From: Microseira wollei NIES-4236
GTDB taxonomy: Bacteria > Cyanobacteriota > Cyanobacteriia > Cyanobacteriales > Aerosakkonemataceae
Direction of reading: 5' to 3'
Length of the DNA stretch: 64,000 bases
Assembly (NCBI RefSeq): GCF_020521235.1
Contig: NZ_BLAY01000001.1
Coordinates: forward strand, 151,132-215,131
Shown: positions 17,634-25,442 of the stretch, piece by piece
Position numbering within the stretch: position 1 is the first letter of the stretch
Layout: each line of letters starts with the position of its first letter
Notes under the pieces: generated by a model
What the model saw: the letters and a program-made list of their open reading frames with translations, nothing else
The model's database searches: none
What the model was told of the DNA's origin: nothing
Program-made: the position numbers and the translations under genes

Positions 17634-17837
17634 TCAAGGCACGTCCCCCGACCTATGTTGACCGTCGGTTAACGCGGAAGTGGGGACAGTGCCTTGATTG
17701 CCAATTTCTGTGTTGGGGAGTCGGTCAATCCAGTCTTCAACTATTTGGGTTACTGTTTTATCTTTGCTTGCTGCATATAACCGCAACTTATTTAATCTTC
17801 GCTCCGACATCCGCACATTTAATCTTGTTGTCTTCAT
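17634..17837 (-). CDS. Small ribbon-helix-helix protein next to tnpB
   Basis: A 67-residue basic protein. The first ~45 residues, with TTRLNVRMSERRLNKLRLYA and KTVTQIVEDWIDRL, form the beta-strand plus two helices of an RHH DNA-binding domain, as in small antitoxin-like regulators. The C-terminal ~22 residues run into the element's end repeat and are probably not conserved. It is divergently placed to the tnpB pseudogene, with about 65 bases between the start codons; GCCTATAATA directly precedes the ATG, so a short or leaderless transcript is possible. It probably regulates element expression (inference). Confidence 0.6.
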   Translation of the reverse strand: MKTTRLNVRMSERRLNKLRLYAASKDKTVTQIVEDWIDRLPNTEIGNQGTVPTSALTDGQHRSGDVP

Positions 17838-17902
17838 TATTATAGGCTACCCAATGTTGTCACAATTATCCTATCATATACACAACAAAGGAGGTGATTA
17901 AA

Positions 17903-19244
17903 ATGTTGCTTAACTATCAGTATCGTGCCGCTCCAGACACTAATCAAAAACTAGAACTGAATACTTGGTTGAAAATTGGCAAATACTGGTATAACAAGCA
18001 ACTAGGGGATAGATTTGATTGGTGGGAAAACAACCGCAACAGCATTAATGCTTGTTCAATAATCAGTTGTCCGTTACCTCAACTACGGGACAATCCTGAT
18101 TTTTACTCTCAAAAAAAGCAACTTCCAACCATCAAGGAAGACTTGCTTAAGGTGGGACACTCTGGCGAACTCCTTGATTTTACCCGCGTTCCATCTCAAA
18201 CATGACAAGATGTCTCCAAACGAGTTGATTTGGCTTTTTCTCGCTTCATTAAAGGGGATAGCAACGGTAATCGGAGCGGAAAACCAAGATTTAAAAACGC
18301 TGCACGTTACCGCACTCTGAGAATTGAGGGTCAAGCCATTACTGTTGAGCGTGTTGAGAAAGACTGGTTGTTCTTGTCTTTCTCAAAGCTGAAAGGCTGG
18401 GTGAAGGTGCGTTTACATCGTTCTTTACCCAATGGCTTTGTGCTTAAGAATGCTTTGGTGACAAGCAAGGCTGATGGCTGGTACATCACTATATGTCTAG
18501 AAGACCCAAATGTATCTGTTTTTACTCCTGACGACGTAATCCCAACTTGGGACAACACCCTTGGATTGGATGCAGTGTTGCACGACGATGACTATCTGGC
18601 AACTTCAGAAAATATCAAGTTACCCGCGCTAAAGTCTTTCAGAAAGTCTGAAAAGCGGCGAGCCTTAGTTTCTAACCGTAAATCTGCTAAGACAAAAGGT
18701 AGTAAATCGCGCCGTAAACTAGCCAAGAGGGAAGCACGAGAACATCAACGCATTGCTAGAGCTAGGATTGACCATGCATTCAAGACGGCTCACGCTGTAG
18801 TTCGGACAAATAAAAAAGTTTTTGTACATGAAGATTTGAACCTCAAAGCTTTGTCCTTGCGCAACAAAGCTAAACTCGATGAGGACGGTAAATATTTACC
18901 CAATGGTCAATCAGCTAAATCTGGGTTAAACAAATCCTGGTTAGATGCTGCATTTGGACAGTTTTTCACAATCCTAGAATACATAGCTGCAAAAGCACCG
19001 GCTGTGGACAATAGCAGTAAAACCTGCATACACATCTCAATTACTCGCGTATCGTGACGAGTTCGTCTTTACTGATTGCGGCATACGCGAGTACTGGGAT
19101 GGAAAAGAATTGCTTTGGGTTGACCGCGACGTTAATGCCGCTATCAACTTAAAGCGTGTTGGGCTGGGACTGTTCCCAACAATAAAACGCCGTAGAGGGA
19201 ATCCAGTAGTAGGTGACTCTACTACTAATAACTCAAGTTGCTAG
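17903..19244 (+). pseudogene. tnpB: tnpB with one nonsense codon and one frameshift
   Basis: An excellent AAGGAGGTGA box precedes the ATG at 17903. The frame stops at TGA 18203-18205 and then continues in the same frame (QDVSKRVDLAFSRFIKG). RuvC-I is NTLGLDAVLHDDDYLA and RuvC-II KVFVHEDLNLKAL. Near 19010 the frame shifts by one base, after which VKPAYTSQLLAYRDEFVFTD and the RuvC-III aspartate region WVDRDVNAAINLKRVG are read, ending TAG at 19244. No CxxC pairs occur in this subfamily's C-terminal region. The last codons and the stop (AAC TCA AGT TGC TAG) come from an inserted MITE. Both defects suggest a dead nuclease. Confidence 0.85.
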
Positions 19245-19387
19245 TTATCTCTCTGGGAGCGGCTAATGGCGTGACCAGGCTCTGCCCTGGTCACGAGGCT
19301 AATCGATCGATTGGTAAAAATCCTAGATTAGCAATTAGCAAGCTTGCAATTAGCAACGCCCAAGTTTATAACTAGCAACTTGCGTTA
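19229..19387. mobile_element. MITE, family C, copy 1
   Basis: Terminal inverted repeats TAACTCAAGTTGCTAGTTAT and ATAACTAGCAACTTGCGTTA match at 19 of 20 positions. The interior has a CCAGGCTCTGCCCTGG hairpin and AATTAGC repeats. It provides the stop codon of the tnpB pseudogene. Copies: 24615 and, reversed, 44997. The rest of 19388-20018 holds no gene apart from the sufA leader. Confidence 0.8.
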
Positions 19388-20018
19388 ATAGTACCTCGAA
19401 GCAAGTTCACCGAAACGTTAAGAGCGTGCCAGAAGCCTACACCGACCTGCTTGCAGGCGGTGTAGGTAGTTCACTGGGAAGCAAGTAAAGTTTGACTTCT
19501 CCACGCTTTGAAAAACGTGGATTCTAAAACGTTGTTACAAGGGCGGGTTAAAACCACGTTGCTTCACTTCATTTCTATTTGAACGCTCAAATTTTGGCGC
19601 AGATCATTTCGCCCTACCCGCCTCGGCTTGTTGCTAAGATGTGCGGTGAATTTGGCAGCGCATATCCGTGAATATTTTACGCACCAACGGCTGTATTTCT
19701 ACACTTCTTGGTGCAACTCCATATCTTCAGTTGTCATGGTTCAGTATGGCATCACGTTTGTTTTTTTTGCAGTTTTTCATCCTGTCTTACCATGACATCA
19801 GCATAACATAAGAAAGAGAAACAACAGGTTTAAACCTGCCCTTGTCGGGTTTCATCCCCTGTCTTTAGACTAGGGGTTCTCACCCTCCCACTATGTTTTG
19901 ATAGAAAGGTTTTGCCTTGGTCGGCTCCCAGGGGCTAAGAAATTTAAGAACCCCGATACAATGGATTTATCAGTAAACAGCCAGTATAGTGCAACTGGCA
20001 TAAGGAGTCGAGGCAAAA

Positions 20019-20375
20019 ATGACATCAGCTACTCAGTCACAACAACGGGGGATTCAGCTGACCGATGCTGCCCTGCGCCAAATTTCATTCTTGCGCGAAA
20101 AACAGGGCAAAGACCTCTGCCTGCGGGTGGGAGTCCGTCAAGGTGGCTGTTCTGGGATGTCCTACATGATGGATTTTATCGATCCGAGTACTGCTAGAGA
20201 GGACGATCAAGTTTTTGATCACGATGGCTTCCAACTCGTGTGCGATCCCAAGAGCCTGCTTTACCTTTACGGTCTAGTGCTAGACTACAGCGATGCCATG
20301 ATCGGCGGTGGCTTCCAATTCACCAACCCCAACGCCTCTCAAACCTGTGGCTGCGGTAAGTCTTTCGCCGTCTAA
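20019..20375 (+). CDS. sufA: Iron-sulfur cluster assembly A-type carrier
   Basis: A 118-residue HesB/IscA/SufA family protein that binds and delivers Fe-S clusters. The three conserved cysteines are present: Cys in [12 protein letters not shown] and two in [30 protein letters not shown] is the usual first helix region. The sequence is closest in my recollection to the cyanobacterial SufA (ycf57-like) branch. ATG at 20019 follows AAGGAGTCGAGGCAAAA. An independent terminator follows at 20418. Confidence 0.93.
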   Translation: MTSATQSQQRGIQLTDAALRQISFLREKQGKDLCLRVGVRQGGCSGMSYMMDFIDPSTAREDDQVFDHDGFQLVCDPKSLLYLYGLVLDYSDAMIGGGFQFTNPNASQTCGCGKSFAV

Positions 20376-20417
20376 ATAGGCAAAAACTCATATCTATAGC
20401 TTGCAGTCACACCCCTG

Positions 20418-20457
20418 CCAGACCCGATCCCTGACCGAGGTCTGGTATATTTTTTTG
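20418..20457 (+). terminator. Rho-independent terminator of sufA
   Basis: CCAGACC and GGTCTGG form a 7-bp stem around a 14-base loop, followed by TATATTTTTTT. Located about 40 bases after the sufA stop. Confidence 0.85.
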
Positions 20458-20485
20458 GGTAATCGGTCATGGGTCAACATCCAAC

Positions 20486-20533
20486 CAATTACCAATTCCC
20501 AATTCCCAATTCCCAATTCCCAATTCCCAATTC
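20486..20533. repeat. Heptameric tandem repeat (CAATTCC)n
   Basis: About six copies of CAATTCC directly upstream of the TPR gene start. It is open in the gene's frame ([19 protein letters not shown]), so automated callers may extend the gene into it. Confidence 0.85.
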
Positions 20534-20537
20534 ACCA

Positions 20538-20960
20538 ATGACTGAATCAGTTTCAACTCTTTTTGATACGGGTATCGAACGTTACAAAGCCGGGGAAGGG
20601 CCGGAAACTTTACTGCCGGTGTTTAAAGAAATTTGCGATCGCTCTCCCAAAACCGGCGCCGCCTGGACTTGTTTGTCTTGGTTGTACCTGCTCGATAATC
20701 AACCGGAGCGAGCTTACAAAGCAGCCCAAAAAGCTGTCAAGTTAAACCCCCAAGACCCCCAAGCACGCATTAACCTGGCAACTGCCATGCTGGAAACAAA
20801 GCAAACCGGCGTGCGGCAGCATATCGATCTTGTTCGCCAAATGCTCTTCCTCGATGCCGAGTTGCGTCCAGACATTGAGGAAAGCCTTAAAGATGGTTTC
20901 AGCAGAAAACCTGATTGGGATAGTTTAAACCGGATTAAAACCTGGTTGTTTGAGGCTTGA
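20538..20960 (+). CDS. Tetratricopeptide-repeat protein
   Basis: A 140-residue helical protein with TPR-type repeats: [20 protein letters not shown] and [30 protein letters not shown]. It ends with a helical segment ([18 protein letters not shown]). The ATG at 20538 is taken because the upstream in-frame stretch is only tandem repeat DNA. It follows sufA by about 160 bases but beyond a terminator. A protein-binding role is likely; the partner is unknown. Confidence 0.8.
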
Positions 20961-21070
20961 GCCGTTACTATCCCAATCGTTTCCAAGCTGCGACAAAACT
21001 TTTCAGTTCGTAATGATTTCTCTAATAAATTAATGCCAGATCTAGAAACTGGCATGATATTATTTTTTGA

Positions 21071-21116
21071 ACTCAACGATTAGTTGCCCTAATAACCAAT
21101 CGTTGAGTCATTTTTA
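21071..21116. terminator. Terminator after the TPR gene
   Basis: ACTCAACGATT and AATCGTTGAGT form an 11-bp stem, extended by two more pairs, followed by CATTTTT. Confidence 0.8.
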
Positions 21117-21140
21117 ACAGGGATTTTAGGTGACACAAAT

Positions 21141-21329
21141 ATGGACATCGTTGCAGTTAAGCCAGAAACTCGCGATCGCAAAGGCTTTTTTATCCACGAA
21201 GCAGCGTACAAACTGATGGGTGTGGATCGGTCTGGATGGGCGATCATTTGTCGGAATGACGCCACCTGCCACTACGTAGATCCAGATGACTTGCAATTGC
21301 CGGATGTTTCTGGTATTGCCCTCGATTAA
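21141..21329 (+). CDS. Small conserved cyanobacterial protein
   Basis: A 62-residue soluble protein beginning MDIVAVKPETRDRKGFFIHE and ending DPDDLQLPDVSGIALD. The pattern resembles a conserved short cyanobacterial family without known function. A possible terminator (GGCTGTCCTG...CAGGTACAGCC) follows at 21367. Confidence 0.6.
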   Translation: MDIVAVKPETRDRKGFFIHEAAYKLMGVDRSGWAIICRNDATCHYVDPDDLQLPDVSGIALD

Positions 21330-21366
21330 TCCAACTTCATAGATTGTATCATACTTAATCGACCAG

Positions 21367-21400
21367 GCTGTCCTGATTTCAGGTACAGCCAGATTTGTTT
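21367..21400 (+). terminator. Possible terminator
   Basis: GGCTGT-CCTG and CAGG-ACAGCC form a stem with a TTT-containing tail (AGATTTGTTT). The T-run is interrupted, so the call is modest. Confidence 0.45.
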
Positions 21401-21482
21401 AGATTGACTTTAAATCTGAAATCTGCAATCAAAAATCTGCCATTACCCATTACCAATTACCAATTCCCAATTACCAATCACT

Positions 21483-21725
21483 ATGAAAGATAAAATCCTT
21501 GGCTGGTTAAACTCGTTTTTGGTGTTCGATACGTTCCTGGTTTTACTTAGTTTTGCATGGCTAGCGATCGCTGTCGCTGGTAAAGCAGCTAACATTCCTT
21601 TGGGACTCGATCTGTGGTACAAACTCTGGGAACCCGTATTTACCCCAGCTATCGGTATTTTAATGGCTGGAGCGATGACGAGCGGCCTAATTAGTTGGAT
21701 CTCGAAACGACTCAATCGGGTATAG
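21483..21725 (+). CDS. Small membrane protein, conserved in cyanobacteria
   Basis: An 80-residue protein with two probable transmembrane helices: VFDTFLVLLSFAWLAIAVAG and PAIGILMAGAMTSGLISWI. Basic residues at the C-terminus (SKRLNRV) favour a cytoplasmic end. No enzymatic motif. Its ATG follows directly after a cluster of AATTACC/AATTCCC repeats. Confidence 0.65.
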   Translation: MKDKILGWLNSFLVFDTFLVLLSFAWLAIAVAGKAANIPLGLDLWYKLWEPVFTPAIGILMAGAMTSGLISWISKRLNRV

Positions 21726-21870
21726 CGCGGGTGTGCAGGTGTGCAGAGGGGCAAAAGGGGCAAAAGGGGCAAAAGGGGAATTTGAACAAAACGCGGCAGT
21801 CCCCACCTTCTTACAAGGTGGGGAAGGTGTGCTGTAAAAACAGGGGGTTCGATACCCCCTGTTTTTACAA

Positions 21871-22284
21871 TCACTCTTGCGGGGAATCCTGAGATTTGAT
21901 ATAAGCTTTAACTTTTTCAATAGGCGCACCTCCTGTAGAGGCAACATAGTAGGAACTAGACCACAAAACAGCATTTCTATAAAACTTGTTTAAATGCTCT
22001 CCAAATTCATTCCTGATAATTCGAATAGATGCACTTTTGAGGCTGCCTGTAAATGCCGAAATGTTGTTGTCCGGGTGAAAGTCAACCAGCAAGTGTACGT
22101 GGTCTGACTCACCATTGAACTCAACTAAGCGACACTTAGTTTTAAGGCAAACGTGAGCAAATATTTCTCGCATACGGTCTAACATTTGAGCCGTTAGCAC
22201 TTTGCGTCTGTATTTGGTGACAAAGACAAAATGCAGGTGAACACTAAAAACAGAGTGAGATCCTTTTCTGACAGACATTGACAA
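21871..22284 (-). CDS. tnpA: IS200/IS605 TnpA (Y1 HUH transposase)
   Basis: A 137-residue single-strand DNA transposase. The HUH motif is in ESDHVHLLVDFHP and the catalytic tyrosine lies in the helix following WSSSYYVASTGGAP. It cuts and joins element ends on the lagging strand (family knowledge). The start is ATG at 22284 or the next ATG at 22278. The gene is divergent from tnpB, whose start is 47 bases away. Confidence 0.95.
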   Translation of the reverse strand: MSMSVRKGSHSVFSVHLHFVFVTKYRRKVLTAQMLDRMREIFAHVCLKTKCRLVEFNGESDHVHLLVDFHPDNNISAFTGSLKSASIRIIRNEFGEHLNKFYRNAVLWSSSYYVASTGGAPIEKVKAYIKSQDSPQE

Positions 22285-22331
22285 TACCTACATCTGATGC
22301 TAGGTTAAATATATCAAAGGAGGTGAGTTTT

Positions 22332-23588
22332 GTGGCTGTTAGACGAGTGACTTTTCGGTTGTATCCCAAGCCAGCAGCAGTTAAGAAGCTGTTGTGGGCA
22401 AGACGGATGCACGCATTACTTTATAATGCGGCGATTGCTAACCGTAAAACTCAATACGAGAAGTTTGGTCACTGTGTCGATTACTACGAACAACAAAACT
22501 CGCTTCCTGCTTTTAAGCAAGTCTGGCCTGAGTACAAAGAACTTGGTTCTCATACTTTGCAGGCAACTTTAAAACGGGTTGACTTAGCCTACCAATCCTT
22601 TTTTAAAGGACTCAGAGGCAAGCCTAAGTTTAAGTCAATTAGACACTATAGTGGATGGACATATCCTGATAAAGCTAGCTGGAAGGTTCACACAATTGGC
22701 AATCATGGTTGCTTGGAGTTAACCGACCTAAAATTATCTATTCAGATGAGGGGTAAAGCCAGAACTTGGGGGACGCCTACTACTTGCACGATTGTTTATC
22801 GCAATGGCATGTGGTACGCATCAATCACAGTTGATTGCATCCCAGTTAGGGAAACAGGTTCCGGCGCAGTTGGCTTGGATTTTGGCACGGCTCACGCTGT
22901 TGCGATGAGTGATGGAACGTTGGTAAAAAATCCCAGGTTTCTAGCCAAAAGTCAAGAAAAAGTCAGGCAAGCATCTAAGCAAAAACGTCGAAAAAGATCG
23001 CCCAATTTCAAGAAAAAAGTCAAGGGGTCAAAGCGATGGAGAAAGGCGACTAAACGGATATCTAAATTACAGCGTAAGGTAGCCAATCAAAGAGAAGATT
23101 GGACTCATAAAGTGGCGGCGCAAATTGTTAGCAGTAATAGCATGGTCGCTACTGAGGAACTCAATCTTAAGGGGATGACCCGCCAAGCGAAAAAGGGTAG
23201 CAAAAGTCAGGCTCAAAAAACTGGACTTAATCGTTCAATGCTGGATGTGGGCATCGGAAACCTAACTAAAGCCATTGAGTATAAATTACAAGAGGCTGGT
23301 GGTTTTTTGGTTAAGGTTCCAACGTCAAAAGTCAAGCCTTCTCAAACCTGTCCAAATTGCGGTCATCAACGCAAAAAAGAGTTATCCTTTCGCGTTCACA
23401 TCTGCTCGGAATGCGGCGCAACTTATGACAGGGATGTCGCCGCAGCTAAAGTAATGCTGTCATGGGCGCTTGGAACGAACGCCCTCAATCGTGGATCTCA
23501 AACCTCTACCTCTGCTCCCCAGGCGACTGGAGGATGGCGGCAAGTTTGGGAGATGAAGCGACAGAAACCCACACCTCAACGTCAGTAG
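22332..23588 (+). CDS. tnpB: IS200/IS605 TnpB (RNA-guided nuclease)
   Basis: A 418-residue TnpB, starting at GTG 22332 with an AAAGGAGGTGAG box. RuvC-I is VGLDFGTAHAVAMS, RuvC-II VATEELNLKGMT, and a complete zinc ribbon (CPNCGHQRK and CSECGATY) precedes the RuvC-III aspartate in DRDVAAAKVML. The N-terminal HTH-like region (RLYPKPAAVKKLLWAR) is also present. It is the only fully intact member of the TnpB/IscB genes in this window. The guide RNA of such systems derives from the 3' end of tnpB and the element's right end. Confidence 0.95.
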   Translation: MAVRRVTFRLYPKPAAVKKLLWARRMHALLYNAAIANRKTQYEKFGHCVDYYEQQNSLPAFKQVWPEYKELGSHTLQATLKRVDLAYQSFFKGLRGKPKFKSIRHYSGWTYPDKASWKVHTIGNHGCLELTDLKLSIQMRGKARTWGTPTTCTIVYRNGMWYASITVDCIPVRETGSGAVGLDFGTAHAVAMSDGTLVKNPRFLAKSQEKVRQASKQKRRKRSPNFKKKVKGSKRWRKATKRISKLQRKVANQREDWTHKVAAQIVSSNSMVATEELNLKGMTRQAKKGSKSQAQKTGLNRSMLDVGIGNLTKAIEYKLQEAGGFLVKVPTSKVKPSQTCPNCGHQRKKELSFRVHICSECGATYDRDVAAAKVMLSWALGTNALNRGSQTSTSAPQATGGWRQVWEMKRQKPTPQRQ

Positions 23589-23658
23589 GTGTGGGTAGTT
23601 CATTCTACATTCTCGTGAAGCTCCCCATCTCCTTTTGCTCACCTGCTCAAGAGCTCCC

Positions 23659-24585
23659 TCACGCTTGGGTCAAAATCGATTGTAGAGCTTGTTTCAAATA
23701 GGGATATTGAAATTGAAACCCAGATGCTAACGTGCGTTTGGGTAAAACCTGCTGACCTTCCAAAACCACCTTGGCGCCGTCGCCCAACAGCAATTCTAAA
23801 GCGAAATCGGGTACAGGCAACCAAGAAGGACGATTGAGAACTTGTCCCAAAGTTTGGCAAAATTCTGTCATGCGGACGGGATTGGGCGCAGTACCGTTGA
23901 AAACGCCTTCCATTTCTTCGCGAGTCAAAGCTTGTAGAATTAGGTTGACTAAATCTTCCCGGTGAATCCAGGAAAACCACTGACGTCCGGTACCAATTGG
24001 GCCACCGGCAAATAGTTGAAATGGTGGTAGCATTTTTGCCAGCGCACCGCCCATCCCTAAAACAATCCCAGTTCGGATAATTACCAAACGGACGCCCGCA
24101 TCTTTAACTTTTTGGGCTTCTGCTTCCCAAACTTGACACACTTGTGCTAGAAAATCGCTGCCAGGGGGACTTGTTTCTTCAAAGGTGGCAGTTTCGCTAG
24201 TGCCGTAATATCCAATAGCAGAGGCATTTACCAATACTGAAGGTTTGGGGTTAGCTTTTGCTATTGCTTCGACTAACCTCTGGGTGCCGAGCTTACGACT
24301 ATCGATAATCGCCTGTTTTCGCTCTGGTGTCCAGCGACCCTCTGCGATTGATTCTCCTGCTAAATTGACTGCGCGATCGCAACCGGATAAACTTTGTTCC
24401 CAAGCACCGTATTCTGTTGGCGCATAGGTAACTATTTCCACATTGGGAAACGCACTGTTGGGAAAAACGCGCCTCGCTCGCTCCGAGTTGCGAGTTAAAA
24501 TTAACACTTGATTTCCTTGGGCGTGCAGTCTTTGCACCAAGCGACTACCGACAAAACCCGTTGCACCCGTGACAGCTACTTTCAT
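23659..24585 (-). CDS. TIGR01777 family NAD-dependent epimerase
   Basis: A 308-residue extended short-chain dehydrogenase. The NAD(P) loop is [16 protein letters not shown]; the family pattern continues with [34 protein letters not shown] and the [17 protein letters not shown] and [14 protein letters not shown] motifs, ending [16 protein letters not shown]. Members are conserved in cyanobacteria and chloroplasts, but the substrate is unknown. The gene is complete and is separated from the IS element by less than 60 bases. Confidence 0.92.
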   Translation of the reverse strand: MKVAVTGATGFVGSRLVQRLHAQGNQVLILTRNSERARRVFPNSAFPNVEIVTYAPTEYGAWEQSLSGCDRAVNLAGESIAEGRWTPERKQAIIDSRKLGTQRLVEAIAKANPKPSVLVNASAIGYYGTSETATFEETSPPGSDFLAQVCQVWEAEAQKVKDAGVRLVIIRTGIVLGMGGALAKMLPPFQLFAGGPIGTGRQWFSWIHREDLVNLILQALTREEMEGVFNGTAPNPVRMTEFCQTLGQVLNRPSWLPVPDFALELLLGDGAKVVLEGQQVLPKRTLASGFQFQYPYLKQALQSILTQA

Positions 24586-24614
24586 TTTCTCCTCTCTTGC
24601 CTACCCGTTACTAC

Positions 24615-24751
24615 TAACTCAAGTTGCTATTTATCTCATGCATAGCAGCTAATCGCTAATGGGTCATGGCTAATGTCAGTAAAAATCCTATATTAGCAAT
24701 TAGCAATTAGCAATTAGCAACACGCTTGTTTATAACTATCAACTTGCGTTA
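24615..24751. mobile_element. MITE, family C, copy 2
   Basis: TAACTCAAGTTGCTATTTAT and ATAACTATCAACTTGCGTTA are the inverted ends; AATTAGC repeats lie inside. On the minus strand its right end supplies the last codons (Asn-Ala-Ser) and the TGA of the Psb28-type gene. Confidence 0.8.
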
Positions 24752-25122
24752 CTAGGATTTTCGCCGTACTCCATACCATTCGCTTCAGCGTAGCGCTTCA
24801 TAAACCGCATGAATCGTTCCCAATGGTCTTCCCTATCAAGTTCAAATTTGCATTCTACCCGCTCTAGTTCATCTCCTTCTGGTCCGCCGAAGATTAATTT
24901 TATCGAACTTGGCTCAACGCTTATGACTCCTTCAGTATCAATTAACCGCATTGAGTTAGAAGATCTTTTTGTAAAGCTGTTAAATTTTTCGGTGGCTTTC
25001 AATTGCTTGAATGTCATCATGACTGACCGAACTCCCGAAGAGCGATTCCGCCGCAGACTGACATCGCTTAGTTCTTCTGGAATTCCTTCAAAAAATTCTA
25101 TCTTAGGGATTGGGGAGGTCAT
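24739..25122 (-). CDS. psb28-2: Photosystem II assembly protein Psb28-2
   Basis: A 127-residue protein of the Psb28 family, which binds CP47-containing photosystem II assembly intermediates on the cytoplasmic face. The order is family-like: IEFFEGIPEELSDVSLRRN, SVMMTFKQLKATEKFN, LIDTEGVISVEP, KFVFGGPEG-like KLIFGGPEGDEL, and the C-terminal hallmark HWERFMRFMKRYAEANGMEY. It resembles the Psb28-2 branch more than Psb28-1 (recognition only). The C-terminus is NPSNAS, of which the last three residues come from an adjoining MITE, so the original tail has been replaced. Confidence 0.85.
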   Translation of the reverse strand: MTSPIPKIEFFEGIPEELSDVSLRRNRSSGVRSVMMTFKQLKATEKFNSFTKRSSNSMRLIDTEGVISVEPSSIKLIFGGPEGDELERVECKFELDREDHWERFMRFMKRYAEANGMEYGENPSNAS

Positions 25123-25200
25123 GTTATAAAAAAATGAAACTTAAATTCTCATTATAAGGCATTGGGTGCGTTTGAGCGCGAATTCTGTTCTACGTCCCCG

Positions 25201-25430
25201 TTTTTATAGCGGTTTATTCAACAAGGGGGTAGGGACTAAGGCTAAAGTAAGTTTTGTCCCATCCGGGAAACTTTTTTGAATGCCGTGTCCCTACATTGCC
25301 ATTTTTTTTCGCATCAACAAGGGGGTAGGGACTAAGGCTAAAGTAAGTTTTGTCCCATCCGGGAAACTTTTTTGAATGCCGTGTCCCTACAATGTTGTGT
25401 TGCACCCAATTGAAAACCTCTGGAACTGGG
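25201..25430. repeat. Tandem pair of the GTAGGGAC-type element
   Basis: About 75 bp (CAACAAGGGGGTAGGGAC to GAATGCCGTGTCCCTAC) occur twice, at 25218-25294 and 25314-25392, almost identical. The pair is framed by TATAGCGGTTTATT and a degenerate counterpart (AATTGAAAACCTCTGG), as is the related copy at 51042-51198. The long minus-strand frame through it is a product of the repeat. Confidence 0.7.
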
Positions 25431-25442
25431 TAATTTTCGCTT

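Larger units (their letters stand above)
17585..19470. mobile_element. Decayed IS200/IS605-type element (RHH gene plus broken tnpB)
   Basis: Begins near a hairpin (CCCACGTCCT... AGGCGTGGG, 17590-17614) and ends near another (CCTACACCGACCTGC... GGTGTAGG, 19437-19465) followed by TAGTTCAC, which also follows the intact element's end at about 23597. Contains a small ribbon-helix-helix gene and a tnpB pseudogene in divergent orientation, and a MITE (19229-19387) inserted at the tnpB end. Exact ends are inferred. Confidence 0.55.
21785..23605. mobile_element. IS200/IS605-type element with intact tnpA and tnpB
   Basis: Divergent tnpA and tnpB lie between a left-end hairpin (CCCACCTTCTTACAAGGTGGG, about 21801-21821, followed by a long GGGGGT/ACCCCC hairpin at 21842) and a right-end hairpin (ACCCACACCT...AGGTGTGGGT, about 23567-23597) followed by TAGTTCATTC. 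It is inserted between the small membrane gene and the epimerase. All catalytic residues of both proteins are present, so the element may be active. The exact cleavage points are not determined. Confidence 0.75.

Noticed and set aside
19898..20197. 99-codon plus-strand frame overlapping sufA
   Set aside because: A different frame of the sufA region; sufA is certain.
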